NCBI GenBank assembly: GCA_017882245.1
Contig: JADGPV010000083.1
Coordinates: 1-11,186 of the forward strand
Length of the DNA: 11,186 bases
Origin: Bacteroidales bacterium
Lineage (GTDB): Bacteria > Bacteroidota > Bacteroidia > Bacteroidales > VadinHA17
Direction of reading: 5' to 3'
The notes under the pieces: generated by a model
Told to the model about the DNA's origin: nothing
Database searches by the model: none
What the model saw: the letters and a program-made list of their open reading frames with translations, nothing else
Position numbers and translations under genes: made by a program
Shown here: in pieces, positions 1 through 7,028 of the stretch
Numbering within the stretch: position 1 is the first letter of the stretch
Layout: each line of letters opens with the position of its first letter

Positions 1-787
1 TCTTTCCTTCGAACTTTGTATAGTCATAGTGATCGTCCTCAAAGAATGCACTTGCAGCGCAGTCGAGTGCTATTGCAACATCAGTGCCCGGTTTATAACC
101 GGCTGCTGTTATGGCCTGGATGATGCTTTCGAGGGCATCTTCTGTACCTTTCAGCGCTGGGGCAAACCCACCCTCATCACCTACAGCAGTGCTGAGGCCG
201 CGTCCTTTAAGCACTTTTTTCAGGGAATGGAACACCTCGGCGCCCATCCTCAGCCCTTCTGCGAATGAAGTCGCGCCTTTAGGGCGTATCATGAATTCCT
301 GAAATGCGATCGGAGCATCAGAATGTGACCCACCGTTTATGATATTCATCATTGGCACAGGCAGCACTCTGGCGTTCGTTCCTCCGATATATTTGTAAAG
401 AGGCAGTCCATGAAAAGCTGCGGCAGCCTTGGCACAGGCCAGCGAAACGCCCAGAATGGCGTTTGCCCCCAGGGTACTCTTGGTGGGCGTGCCGTCAAGA
501 TCGATCATCTTTTGATCAATGGCAATCTGGTTGGTAACATCCATACCCATTACCTCTTCCGATATTACACTGTTAACATTGTATACAGCTTTAAGGACAC
601 CCTTGCCGAGATAGCGGGTTTTATCACCGTCTCTCAGCTCGAGGGCCTCATTCTCTCCTGTTGATGCTCCGGAAGGAACTGCTGCCCTGCCCGTAGCACC
701 GCTGGCTGTTACCACTTCTACTTCAATCGTCGGATTACCTCTTGAATCAAGGATCTCCCTGGCATGAACACTGATTATTTGACTCAT
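1..787 (-). CDS. eno: Enolase (phosphopyruvate hydratase), 3' end cut by window edge
   Basis: Enolase interconverts 2-phosphoglycerate and phosphoenolpyruvate in glycolysis and gluconeogenesis in the cytoplasm. About 262 N-terminal residues of a usual ~430 are visible, and the reading frame runs open off the window edge. Seen in the translation: the substrate-closing loop SGAST at residues 39-43, the NGGSHSD loop at 151-157 with His155, Glu164 in FQEFMI, the catalytic Glu205 in GDEGGFAP, and Asp242, the first Mg2+ ligand. The remaining two Mg ligands and the catalytic Lys lie outside the window. The ATG start is followed by the typical MSQIISVHAREILDSRGNPT opening. The leader just upstream is A-rich with no Shine-Dalgarno sequence. 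The gene lies 97 nt after rplQ, beyond an intrinsic terminator, so it probably depends on its own promoter or on read-through. I found no convincing promoter in the gap. Confidence 0.98.
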   Translation of the reverse strand, partial: MSQIISVHAREILDSRGNPTIEVEVVTASGATGRAAVPSGASTGENEALELRDGDKTRYLGKGVLKAVYNVNSVISEEVMGMDVTNQIAIDQKMIDLDGTPTKSTLGANAILGVSLACAKAAAAFHGLPLYKYIGGTNARVLPVPMMNIINGGSHSDAPIAFQEFMIRPKGATSFAEGLRMGAEVFHSLKKVLKGRGLSTAVGDEGGFAPALKGTEDALESIIQAITAAGYKPGTDVAIALDCAASAFFEDDHYDYTKFEGK

Positions 788-823
788 TGTTTTCTGTTTT
801 TATTTGAACAATCTGCAATGTAT

Positions 824-860
824 AAAAAAAGGGATATGGTCAGTATGACAATATCCCCTT
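824..860 (-). terminator. Intrinsic terminator after rplQ
   Basis: On the minus strand a hairpin is formed by GGGATAT (851-857 read in reverse) and ATATCCC (831-837). After one mismatch the stem continues for four more pairs and closes with a 3-nt loop. It is followed at once by a run of seven T (824-830). It lies about 28 nt past the rplQ stop codon and ends the ribosomal protein cluster. On the plus strand the hairpin is not followed by a T-tract, so it should act only on leftward transcription. Confidence 0.88.
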
Positions 861-884
861 GATGCTTTAGCATGTTATGTGCTA

Positions 885-1382
885 TTATTTTGTTTCCGGA
901 TTGGTCTTTTCAGCTTTTGTTTCGGTTGCTGCAGGAGCGGCGGATGCTTCTTCAGTCTTCTTCTTTGGACTGCGGCGACGACGTACTGTCTTGGCTTTTG
1001 CAGCTTCACCGGCCTTCATTGTCTCATTAAAGTCGACAAGCTCAATTATGGACAGATCAGCTGCATCTCCAAGACGGCTGCCAATCTTCAGTATCCGGGT
1101 ATACCCACCCGGACGGCTCGCGATGCGCGGGGCCACTTCCCGGAACAGTTCCGAAACGGCACTTTTGTTCTCAAGATAACTGAACACCACTCTGCGTGAA
1201 TTGGTTGAATCCTCCTTTGATTTGGTTATGAGAGGCTCAACATACGTCCTCAGAGTCCGTGCCTTGGCTGCAGAGGTGGTGATACGCTTATGCAAAATGA
1301 GTGATGATGCCATATTCGCCAGCAATGCCTTCCTGTCAGCACTCTTTCTTCCAAGATGATTTATAGTTCTTAAATGTCGCAT
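885..1382 (-). CDS. rplQ: 50S ribosomal protein L17 with extended C-terminus
   Basis: L17 is a large-subunit protein near the exit of the peptide tunnel. The core (residues 1 to about 120) opens with MRHLRTINHLGRKSADRKAL and contains the conserved segment PGGYTRILKIGSRLGDAA (91-108), both typical of the family. The protein is 165 residues, against about 127 in E. coli. The extra ~45 residues form a low-complexity tail: a basic patch (KTVRRRRSPKKK, about 131-142), then a stretch rich in Ala, Glu, Thr and Lys, probably disordered. Similar tails occur in Bacteroidota L17 proteins. The ATG is preceded by AAGGA about 9 nt upstream. It is the last gene of the alpha block, 22 nt after rpoA and just before the terminator. 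Confidence 0.98.
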   Translation of the reverse strand: MRHLRTINHLGRKSADRKALLANMASSLILHKRITTSAAKARTLRTYVEPLITKSKEDSTNSRRVVFSYLENKSAVSELFREVAPRIASRPGGYTRILKIGSRLGDAADLSIIELVDFNETMKAGEAAKAKTVRRRRSPKKKTEEASAAPAATETKAEKTNPETK

Positions 1383-1404
1383 TTCTGTTTATCCTTACCT
1401 GTTA

Positions 1405-2397
1405 TTAATCTTTGTCGAGTTTATACTTTGCCACATCCATGCCAAAGGAGAGACTCATTGTTTCAAGCAGCTCATCAAGCTCAGTTAGCGACTTCTTGCC
1501 GAAGTTACGGAACTTAAGGAGGTCATTCTTATTGAACTTGACGAGGTCACCGAGAGATTCTACCTCTGCTGCCTTAAGACAGTTGAGGGCTCTCACTGAG
1601 AGGTCAAGGTCTACAAGCTTGGTCTTGAGCAGCTGACGCATATGCAGGATCTCTTCATCAAACTCTTCATTTGCCATCTTGTCTTCATAATCGATGGTGA
1701 TCTTATCTTCTGAGAAAAGCATGAAATGGTATATCAGTATCTTGGCTGCCTCTTTGAGGGCATCTTTCGGATGAATTGAACCGTCAGTGGTAATCTCAAG
1801 AATAAGCTTCTCATAGTCAGTCTTCTGCTCAACCCTATAGTTTTCTATCGAGTACTTCACGTTCCTTATGGGGGTGAAGATTGAGTCTATAGCTATCACT
1901 CCGAATTCTGCCTCAGCCGGCTGGTTTTCTTCTGCCGGAACATATCCTCTGCCCTTGCTGATATTTATCTCCATCTGCAGTTTTACGTCATGTTCCATAC
2001 GGCAGATAACGAGATCGGGATTAAGGACCTCAAAGCTGCTGAGCGCGTTATTGAGGTCACTGGCCTTGAAAACTTCCTGGCCGGTGATTTTTACCATTAT
2101 CTTTTCACTGTCAACATCCTCAACCATTCTCTTGAAACGGATCTGTTTCAGGTTCAGGATTACTTCAGTGATATCTTCCATGACTCCTGTTATAGTTGAG
2201 AATTCATGGTCCACACCCTCAATCTTAATCGAGGTTATTGCAAACCCTTCGAGTGATGAGAGGAGTATTCGTCTGAGAGCATTGCCAACGGTTATACCGT
2301 AGCCGGGTTCAAGCGGGCGGAATTCAAACTTTCCGTAATGATCGTCCGCTTCAAGTAATATTACTTTGTCAGGTTTCTGGAATGCTAATATGGCCAT
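1405..2397 (-). CDS. rpoA: DNA-directed RNA polymerase subunit alpha
   Basis: The alpha dimer nucleates assembly of RNA polymerase; its C-terminal domain binds UP elements and activators. The 330-residue length matches the family. The N-terminal domain (about 1-235) shows the dimerisation segment TVGNALRRILLSSLEG (36-51) and the strand GRGYVPAEENQ (149-159). A linker of roughly 20 acidic residues precedes the C-terminal domain (about 258-318). In that domain Arg269, Asn272 and the GKKSLTE motif (300-306) match E. coli Arg265, Asn268 and the 296-298 region that contact DNA, so DNA binding looks intact. The gene is 18 nt after rpsD and 22 nt before rplQ, the usual place in the alpha operon. There is no Shine-Dalgarno sequence before the ATG. 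Confidence 0.99.
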   Translation of the reverse strand: MAILAFQKPDKVILLEADDHYGKFEFRPLEPGYGITVGNALRRILLSSLEGFAITSIKIEGVDHEFSTITGVMEDITEVILNLKQIRFKRMVEDVDSEKIMVKITGQEVFKASDLNNALSSFEVLNPDLVICRMEHDVKLQMEINISKGRGYVPAEENQPAEAEFGVIAIDSIFTPIRNVKYSIENYRVEQKTDYEKLILEITTDGSIHPKDALKEAAKILIYHFMLFSEDKITIDYEDKMANEEFDEEILHMRQLLKTKLVDLDLSVRALNCLKAAEVESLGDLVKFNKNDLLKFRNFGKKSLTELDELLETMSLSFGMDVAKYKLDKD

Positions 2398-2415
2398 ATG
2401 GACAGTGTTACTTTA

Positions 2416-3024
2416 TTACTTGGAATACAATTCAACAATAAGCTGTTCCTTTATATCTTCCGGTATTTCAGAACGTTCAGGAACACTCATGTATTTGCCT
2501 GCCATCTGTGTCTCATCCCACTCGAGCCAAGCAAGTTTTGAACGACGGTTTGCACCGATACATTCAACTATGGTTTCAAGTGATTTTGATTTTTCACGGA
2601 CGCCGATAATGTCTCCGGGGTGCAGGATGAATGAGGGTATGTTAACCACGTTACCATTTACAGTGATATGGCGGTGAGAGACAAGCTGACGTGCAGCCGG
2701 TCTTGATGGAGCCACGCCGAGACGAAAGATAACGTTATCGAGGCGTGATTCAAGCATCTGCAACAGCACAAGCCCTGTAATTCCTTTGGCCGCATTGGCT
2801 TTCTCAAAGAAATTGCGGAACTGACGCTCGAGCAGTCCGTAGGTGTATTTTACCTTCTGTTTCTCGCGGAGCTGTACTCCATATTCAGAGGTTTTCTTTC
2901 TCTTTTTGGTCAGACCGTGCTGTCCGGGAGGAAAATTCTTGCGGTCGAGGTATTTATCAGGACCGAAAATTGGCTCTCCGAATTTCCTTGCTATTCTTGA
3001 TTGTGGGCCTGTATATCTTGCCAT
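2416..3024 (-). CDS. rpsD: 30S ribosomal protein S4, zinc-free form
   Basis: S4 is a primary 16S rRNA-binding protein that starts assembly of the 30S body and affects decoding accuracy. At 202 residues it is close to the E. coli length (206). The N-terminal region (MARYTGPQSRIARKFGEPIF) lacks the Cys cluster of zinc-binding S4 proteins, so it is a C-minus form. The S4 RNA-binding domain spans about residues 93-155, beginning LESRLDNVIFRLG (91-103) and including SRPAARQLVSHRHITVNG (107-124). In E. coli S4 represses translation of the alpha operon through a leader pseudoknot before rpsM; I could not recognise such a structure here by eye. The 45-nt gap to rpsK is the longest between ribosomal protein genes in this window and holds no obvious promoter or Shine-Dalgarno sequence. 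Confidence 0.99.
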   Translation of the reverse strand: MARYTGPQSRIARKFGEPIFGPDKYLDRKNFPPGQHGLTKKRKKTSEYGVQLREKQKVKYTYGLLERQFRNFFEKANAAKGITGLVLLQMLESRLDNVIFRLGVAPSRPAARQLVSHRHITVNGNVVNIPSFILHPGDIIGVREKSKSLETIVECIGANRRSKLAWLEWDETQMAGKYMSVPERSEIPEDIKEQLIVELYSK

Positions 3025-3069
3025 TGAATTGAATATTTATCGTTATATGAAATTGTTTATAAGACCCTG

Positions 3070-3459
3070 TTAAACTCTTCTGCGTGACGGCGGGCGGCAT
3101 CCGTTGTGCGGCATTGGCGTGACATCAATGATCTCGGTCACCTCAACTCCGCTGTTGGAGATAGCACGAATAGCTGATTCACGGCCTGATCCCGGGCCCT
3201 TTACATATACCTTTACCTTGCGGAGCCCCAGCTCAAAAGCGAGCTTGGTGCACTCCTCTGCAGCCATCTGTGCGGCATAGGGGGTGTTCTTCTTTGATCC
3301 CTTGAATCCCATCTTACCGGCTGATGCCCATGAGATGACCTGCCCTGTGCTGTTTGTAAGGCTGATAATTATATTATTGAATGATGAATGAACGTGAGCC
3401 TGTCCCACTGGTTCAACCTTTACGACCTTCTTCTTTAACGTCCCAGTCTTCTTTGCCAT
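3070..3459 (-). CDS. rpsK: 30S ribosomal protein S11
   Basis: S11 sits on the 30S platform beside the E-site part of the mRNA path, where it contacts S7 and 16S rRNA. The 129-residue length equals that of E. coli. Diagnostic segments are AHVHSSFNNIIISLTN (21-36), the GSGRESAIRAI loop in the second half, and the C-terminal signature HNGCRPPSRRRV. The first ~12 residues are Lys-rich. It lies 7 nt after rpsM and 45 nt before rpsD, and has no Shine-Dalgarno sequence, so it is probably translated by coupling or through an A/T-rich leader. Confidence 0.99.
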   Translation of the reverse strand: MAKKTGTLKKKVVKVEPVGQAHVHSSFNNIIISLTNSTGQVISWASAGKMGFKGSKKNTPYAAQMAAEECTKLAFELGLRKVKVYVKGPGSGRESAIRAISNSGVEVTEIIDVTPMPHNGCRPPSRRRV

Positions 3460-3466
3460 ATATTAA

Positions 3467-3844
3467 TTATTTAGTAGCTTTTTTCTTGTTAGCAACAGTC
3501 TTCTTACGACCTTTGCGGGTGCGGGCGTTATTCTTTGTGCTCTGCCCTCTTACAGGAAGCCCTATCCTGTGACGGATGCCGCGATAGCAGCCGATATCCA
3601 TCAGTCGTTTTATATTAAGCTGTGTCTCCGAACGAAGCTCACCTTCAAGCTTATAGTTTTCAGAAAGTATCTGACGTATAGTATTGATGTTATCGTCATT
3701 CCATTCTTCAACCTTCATGTGGCGGTCAACGCCAGCTCTGTCAAGCACTTTCTGTGCAGTGCTACGTCCGATACCATAGATGTAAGTCAGAGCTATTTCA
3801 CCCTGCTTATTCCTTGGCAGATCTACGCCATTAATACGTGCCAT
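3467..3844 (-). CDS. rpsM: 30S ribosomal protein S13
   Basis: S13 lies in the 30S head, forms the bridge to L5 in the large subunit and touches P-site tRNA with its C-terminal tail. The 125 residues compare with 118 in E. coli; the added length is a Lys-rich end (KKTVANKKKATK). The opening MARINGVDLPRNKQ, the helix-hairpin region YIYGIGRSTAQKVL (21-34) and the segment GCYRGIRHRIGLPVRGQS are family hallmarks. The ATG is preceded by AGAGG at a very short spacing. It is the first gene of the alpha block, and a candidate promoter element lies in the 37-nt gap upstream at 3867-3874. Confidence 0.99.
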   Translation of the reverse strand: MARINGVDLPRNKQGEIALTYIYGIGRSTAQKVLDRAGVDRHMKVEEWNDDNINTIRQILSENYKLEGELRSETQLNIKRLMDIGCYRGIRHRIGLPVRGQSTKNNARTRKGRKKTVANKKKATK

Positions 3845-3866
3845 ATACCTCTTTTAATTTGAAGTG

Positions 3867-3874
3867 CAAAGTTA
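3867..3874 (-). promoter_or_regulatory. Candidate Bacteroidota -7 promoter element upstream of rpsM
   Basis: The minus strand reads TAACTTTG here, an exact match to the -7 consensus TAnnTTTG of the Bacteroidota primary sigma factor, followed by C as is common. It lies in the rpmJ-rpsM gap, 22 nt before the rpsM ATG. A start site about 7 nt downstream would give a very short leader. No TTTG -33 element is visible at the expected distance upstream, where rpmJ coding sequence ends. A single six-base match is weak evidence by itself. Confidence 0.4.
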
Positions 3875-3881
3875 ATTAAAT

Positions 3882-3998
3882 TTATCCCTGCCTCTGCTTG
3901 AACTTGGGATTTTTCTTATTTATCACATACAGGCGCCCATTCCTCCTTACAATCTTGCAGTCGGCTGAACGCTTTTTTATTGATGCTCTTACTTTCAT
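3882..3998 (-). CDS. rpmJ: 50S ribosomal protein L36, zinc-free form
   Basis: L36 is the smallest large-subunit protein and binds 23S rRNA near the base of the L7/L12 stalk. I translated this 38-residue gene directly; it begins MKVRASIKKRSADCKIVRRN and ends NPKFKQRQG, matching the family in both termini and in length. In zinc-binding L36 the ligands are Cys11, Cys14, Cys27 and His33. Here they are Ser11, Cys14, Asn27 and Phe33, so the zinc site is lost (C-minus form, as in Bacteroidota). It sits between infA (14 nt upstream) and rpsM (37 nt downstream), the usual place in this phylum and in Firmicutes. Confidence 0.98.
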   Translation of the reverse strand: MKVRASIKKRSADCKIVRRNGRLYVINKKNPKFKQRQG

Positions 3999-4012
3999 AA
4001 CAGTAGTATTTT

Positions 4013-4231
4013 CTATTTAAATCTGAACGTTATTCTTCCTTTGGTAAGGTCATAGGGTGACATTTCAACCTTTACTTTATCTCCCGGCAGGATCTTGATG
4101 TAATGCATCCTCATCTTGCCTGAGATATGAGCGGTGATTATATGCCCGTTTTCGAGTCTGACCCTGAACATCGCGTTTGAGAGTGCCTCGATGATCGTTC
4201 CGTCAATCTCTATTGATGGTTGTTTGGCCAT
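4013..4231 (-). CDS. infA: Translation initiation factor IF-1
   Basis: IF-1 occupies the A site of the 30S subunit during initiation and helps IF-2 and IF-3 select the initiator tRNA. At 72 residues it is the standard length. The whole chain is one OB-fold (S1-like) domain, with the conserved segments MFRVRLENGHIITAHISGKM (21-40), ILPGDKVKVEMSPYDL (47-62) and TKGRITFRFK at the C-terminus. The stop codon is TAG. It starts 4 nt after the map stop codon, with an AAGG motif inside the end of map that may serve as its ribosome-binding site, so the two are probably translationally coupled. Confidence 0.99.
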   Translation of the reverse strand: MAKQPSIEIDGTIIEALSNAMFRVRLENGHIITAHISGKMRMHYIKILPGDKVKVEMSPYDLTKGRITFRFK

Positions 4232-4235
4232 ATGC

Positions 4236-5012
4236 TTACCTTATTTTTAATACTTCATCTATAAACTCAAATGTTGTGAGCAGGTCGGCTTTTCCCTCCC
4301 TGACCGCAACAGCGTATTCAAAGTGTGCTGACGGTTTGCCGTCACCTGTCCTGACTGTCCATCCGTCACTGTTGACGTGTGTGTGTTTCGTCCCAAAATT
4401 GATCATCGGCTCAATGCAGATAACCAGGTTCTTCTCCATCCTGACCCCGGTACCCCTTCTTCCGAAGTTAGGCACTTCAGGGCCTTCATGCAGATGCTTT
4501 CCAATACCATGCCCCACAAGCGTCCGGACTACCGAGTAGCCTCCGCTTTCAGCTTTTGACTGCACTGCATGTGAGATGTCTCCCACACGGTTACAGGCAA
4601 CGGCTTCTTTCACACCTGCCTCAAGTGAAGCCCTGGTGTAAACAAGCAGCCTGATGACTTCCGGTTTGACCTCGCCTACTGTGAAAGTGAAGGCGCTGTC
4701 GCCATAATAACCGTCAAGTATCACCCCGCAGTCGACCGAAATGATGTCTCCATCCTTCAGGGTATAAGCTGAGGGAATACCATGAACCACCTCGTCATTA
4801 ACAGATGTGCAGAGAGTGTTGGGAAAACCGGCATAACCCTTAAATCCAGGCAGCGCACCGTTATCGCGAATGAATGTCTCGGCTATGCTGTCGAGCTGAA
4901 GTGTTGTGACCCCAGCCCTGATATGTCCGGCTACTTCCGCAAGAGTCTTTGAGACCAGCATGTTGCTAGCTCTCAATAACTCTACTTCTGCATCCGTCTT
5001 AATATAAATCAT
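4236..5012 (-). CDS. map: Methionine aminopeptidase, type I
   Basis: This metalloenzyme removes the initiator methionine from nascent proteins whose second residue is small. All five dinuclear metal ligands are present, numbered from the ATG: Asp94 in SVDCG, Asp105 in YYGDSAF, His168 in GHGIG, Glu201 in IEPMI and Glu232 in HFEYA. The catalytic-site histidines His77 (VVHGIPS) and His175 (LHEGPE) are also there. There is no N-terminal zinc-finger or SH3-type extension, which makes it the short bacterial type Ia form (258 residues against 264 in E. coli). I chose the ATG at 5010-5012; an in-frame TTG lies directly before it and would add one residue. The gene is 17 nt after secY and 4 nt before infA. 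No adk intervenes, unlike in Bacillus. Confidence 0.98.
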   Translation of the reverse strand: MIYIKTDAEVELLRASNMLVSKTLAEVAGHIRAGVTTLQLDSIAETFIRDNGALPGFKGYAGFPNTLCTSVNDEVVHGIPSAYTLKDGDIISVDCGVILDGYYGDSAFTFTVGEVKPEVIRLLVYTRASLEAGVKEAVACNRVGDISHAVQSKAESGGYSVVRTLVGHGIGKHLHEGPEVPNFGRRGTGVRMEKNLVICIEPMINFGTKHTHVNSDGWTVRTGDGKPSAHFEYAVAVREGKADLLTTFEFIDEVLKIR

Positions 5013-5029
5013 CAAAGAACGTAATCCTG

Positions 5030-6358
5030 TTAAATAGACGACACTGCTCCGGTCCTGCCTTTAACGCGGCCTGACTTCATAAGACCGTCATAGTGACGCA
5101 TAAGCAGATGGCTCTCTACCTGCTGCAAAGTGTCGAGCACAACACCCACAAGAATTAGCAGGGAGGTGCCACCGAAGAACTGAGCAAACTCAGCACTCAC
5201 GCTGAAGTTGACAGCAAAAGCAGGCAGGATAGCAACTATTGCCAGGAATATTGATCCCGGAAGAGTGATACGCGACATGACATTGTCAATAAACTCTACT
5301 GTCTTGCGCCCGGGCTTGATACCGGGGATAAAGCCACCGTTTTTCTTCATGTCTTCCGCCATCTGTACCGGGTTCACTGTTACTGCCGTATAGAAATATG
5401 TGAAGACAATTATAAGGAGGGCAGTCACCAGGTTGTACCAGAAACCATACATGTTTCCAAAAGCAATTACAAAACCTGAGCCTGTAGATTTGAAGCCTGC
5501 AAAGATTACAGGAAGCATCATGATGGCCTGGGCAAAGATGATCGGCATTACCCCTGCTGCATTCACCTTAAGAGGAATATACTGACGAACTCCGCCATAC
5601 TGTTTGTTGCCGATTATACGGCGTGCGTACTGAACAGGTATGCGTCGGGTGCCCTGTACTAAAAGTATCGATGCGAGTATTACTGCAAACAGGAAGACCA
5701 ACTCTATCAGGAGTGCCACAAGTCCGCCGGCGCCGTTGATACGGTTGCCTGCCTCAAATATCAATGAATGAGGGAATCTGGCAAGAATACCTACCATAAT
5801 TATCAGTGAAATACCATTGCCAATGCCTTTGTCGGTTATTTTTTCGCCAAGCCACATTACGAATATGGTACCTGCTGTCAGGATTACCACTGAGGAAACG
5901 GTAAATAATGTACCCTGAAGCACAAATGCCTCCCTTGGAAGAATTGCGTGCAGGTTGGCCAGGTAAGTAGGTGCCTGCAGGGCAAGTATCAGAACTGTAA
6001 GGTACCTTGTGTACTGGTTCAGTTTCCTTCTGCCGCTTTCACCCTCTTTCTGCATCTTCTGGAAGTACGGGAACACTATTCCGAGCAGCTGGATGACGAT
6101 GGAGGCAGAGATATAAGGCATTATACCGAGGGCAAAAATAGATGCCTTCGAAAATGCACCTCCTGAAAACATATCCAGAAGTCCCATGATCCCGGAAGCA
6201 GTCTGGTTGCGTAGACCCTCAAGCAATGCGGGATCTATGCCAGGAAGTGTTATATATTTCCCCAAACGATAAAGGGCGACAATAGCCAGGGTATACAGGA
6301 TCCTGGCTCTCAGATCCTCTATCTTGAAGATATTTTTTATAGTCTGTATAAATTTCAT
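5030..6358 (-). CDS. secY: Preprotein translocase subunit SecY
   Basis: SecY is the channel of the Sec translocon in the inner membrane, working with SecE, SecG and SecA or the ribosome. The 442-residue length matches the family (443 in E. coli). Ten membrane segments can be placed at roughly 18-38, 73-95, 115-135, 148-170, 182-196, 213-234, 267-287, 308-328, 366-386 and 396-412, with the plug region near 57-70. Hallmark segments are GEKITDKGIGNGISLII (171-187), the basic cytosolic loop QGTRRIPVQYARR (235-247) and KVNAAGVMPIIFA (264-276). The C-terminal tail carries HLLMRHYDGLMK (417-428). It begins 3 nt after rplO, so translation is probably coupled, the usual arrangement at the end of the spc block. 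Confidence 0.99.
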   Translation of the reverse strand: MKFIQTIKNIFKIEDLRARILYTLAIVALYRLGKYITLPGIDPALLEGLRNQTASGIMGLLDMFSGGAFSKASIFALGIMPYISASIVIQLLGIVFPYFQKMQKEGESGRRKLNQYTRYLTVLILALQAPTYLANLHAILPREAFVLQGTLFTVSSVVILTAGTIFVMWLGEKITDKGIGNGISLIIMVGILARFPHSLIFEAGNRINGAGGLVALLIELVFLFAVILASILLVQGTRRIPVQYARRIIGNKQYGGVRQYIPLKVNAAGVMPIIFAQAIMMLPVIFAGFKSTGSGFVIAFGNMYGFWYNLVTALLIIVFTYFYTAVTVNPVQMAEDMKKNGGFIPGIKPGRKTVEFIDNVMSRITLPGSIFLAIVAILPAFAVNFSVSAEFAQFFGGTSLLILVGVVLDTLQQVESHLLMRHYDGLMKSGRVKGRTGAVSSI

Positions 6359-6361
6359 GCC

Positions 6362-6808
6362 TTACAGTTTAACTGCTGTTCCCTGATTAGCTTCAATTGC
6401 AGCCTGGGCTGACTTGCTGAATGCATGAGCATGTACCTCAAGTTTGTGAGTCAGAGTACCTTTACCAAGGATCTTTACCAGGGCATTTTTATTTATCAGA
6501 CCGGCTGTCAGCAGTGTCTGAAAATCAATGCGGTCAGTCTTCAGTCTTGATGCCAGTTCTTCAAGAGTGCTCAGGTTGATGCCCTTGTACTCAATACGGT
6601 TGATATTTTTGAAACCGGACTTAGGCACTCTTCTCTGAAGTGGCATCTGGCCTCCTTCAAAGCCGATCTTCTTGCTGTATCCCGAGCGTGACTTGGCTCC
6701 CTTATGACCGCGTGTTGATGTGCCTCCGTGGCCTGAACCCTCACCACGACCGATACGCTTATCTCTTTTGATCGATCCCCGGGCAGGTTTTAAATTACTT
6801 AAATCCAT
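6362..6808 (-). CDS. rplO: 50S ribosomal protein L15
   Basis: L15 is a late-assembling large-subunit protein with a long N-terminal extension that reaches into 23S rRNA. The 148 residues compare with 144 in E. coli. The N-terminal part has the glycine- and arginine-rich segment GRGEGSGHGGTSTRGHKGAK (21-40), and the globular part includes GFEGGQMPLQRRVPKSGF (49-66), which is strongly conserved in the family. The C-terminus follows the L15 pattern (HAFSKSAQAAIE near 127-138). It lies 27 nt after rpmD and 3 nt before secY, as in most bacteria. Confidence 0.99.
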   Translation of the reverse strand: MDLSNLKPARGSIKRDKRIGRGEGSGHGGTSTRGHKGAKSRSGYSKKIGFEGGQMPLQRRVPKSGFKNINRIEYKGINLSTLEELASRLKTDRIDFQTLLTAGLINKNALVKILGKGTLTHKLEVHAHAFSKSAQAAIEANQGTAVKL

Positions 6809-6835
6809 TGCGTAATATATAATGCTATTAATACT

Positions 6836-7015
6836 TTAAACGTTCTCAACTTTCACCAGATGCTTAAGCTTGTTGACCATACCCATTACCTGGGGTGTGT
6901 CTTCATGCTCAACGGTCTGATGCATTTTCTTTAAACCCAGGGCAAGGAGTATCCTCTTCTGCCTCTCGGGCTGTCCTATCCCACTTTTGATCTGGGTTAT
7001 TCTGACTTTTGCCAT
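6836..7015 (-). CDS. rpmD: 50S ribosomal protein L30
   Basis: L30 is a small large-subunit protein that binds 23S rRNA. The 59-residue product begins MAKVRITQIKSGIGQPERQK and continues RILLALGLKKMHQTVEHED, the standard L30 layout with a ferredoxin-like fold. The open frame extends further upstream to 7087, but the ATG at 7013-7015 is the right start: it gives the normal family length and N-terminus, whereas the longer form would overlap the end of rpsE. The gene lies 13 nt after rpsE and 27 nt before rplO. Confidence 0.98.
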   Translation of the reverse strand: MAKVRITQIKSGIGQPERQKRILLALGLKKMHQTVEHEDTPQVMGMVNKLKHLVKVENV

Positions 7016-7028
7016 ATACGAAATATTA

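Noticed and set aside
1..660. Several plus-strand open frames of 60-84 codons opposite eno
   Set aside because: They are antisense to a clear enolase reading frame with intact catalytic residues and show no family resemblance.
879..1199. Two overlapping plus-strand open frames opposite rplQ
   Set aside because: Both mirror the low-complexity tail and core of L17; the Phe/Ala/Ser-rich product comes from reading that stretch backwards.
1868..2302. 144-codon plus-strand open frame opposite rpoA
   Set aside because: It is antisense to the conserved N-terminal domain of rpoA, Ser/Ile-rich with no recognisable motif, and has no supporting context.
3025..3069. Possible promoter or S4-binding leader in the 45-nt rpsK-rpsD gap
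   Set aside because: The gap is A/T-rich, but I find no TAnnTTTG, no TTTG at suitable spacing, no convincing hairpin and no Shine-Dalgarno sequence.
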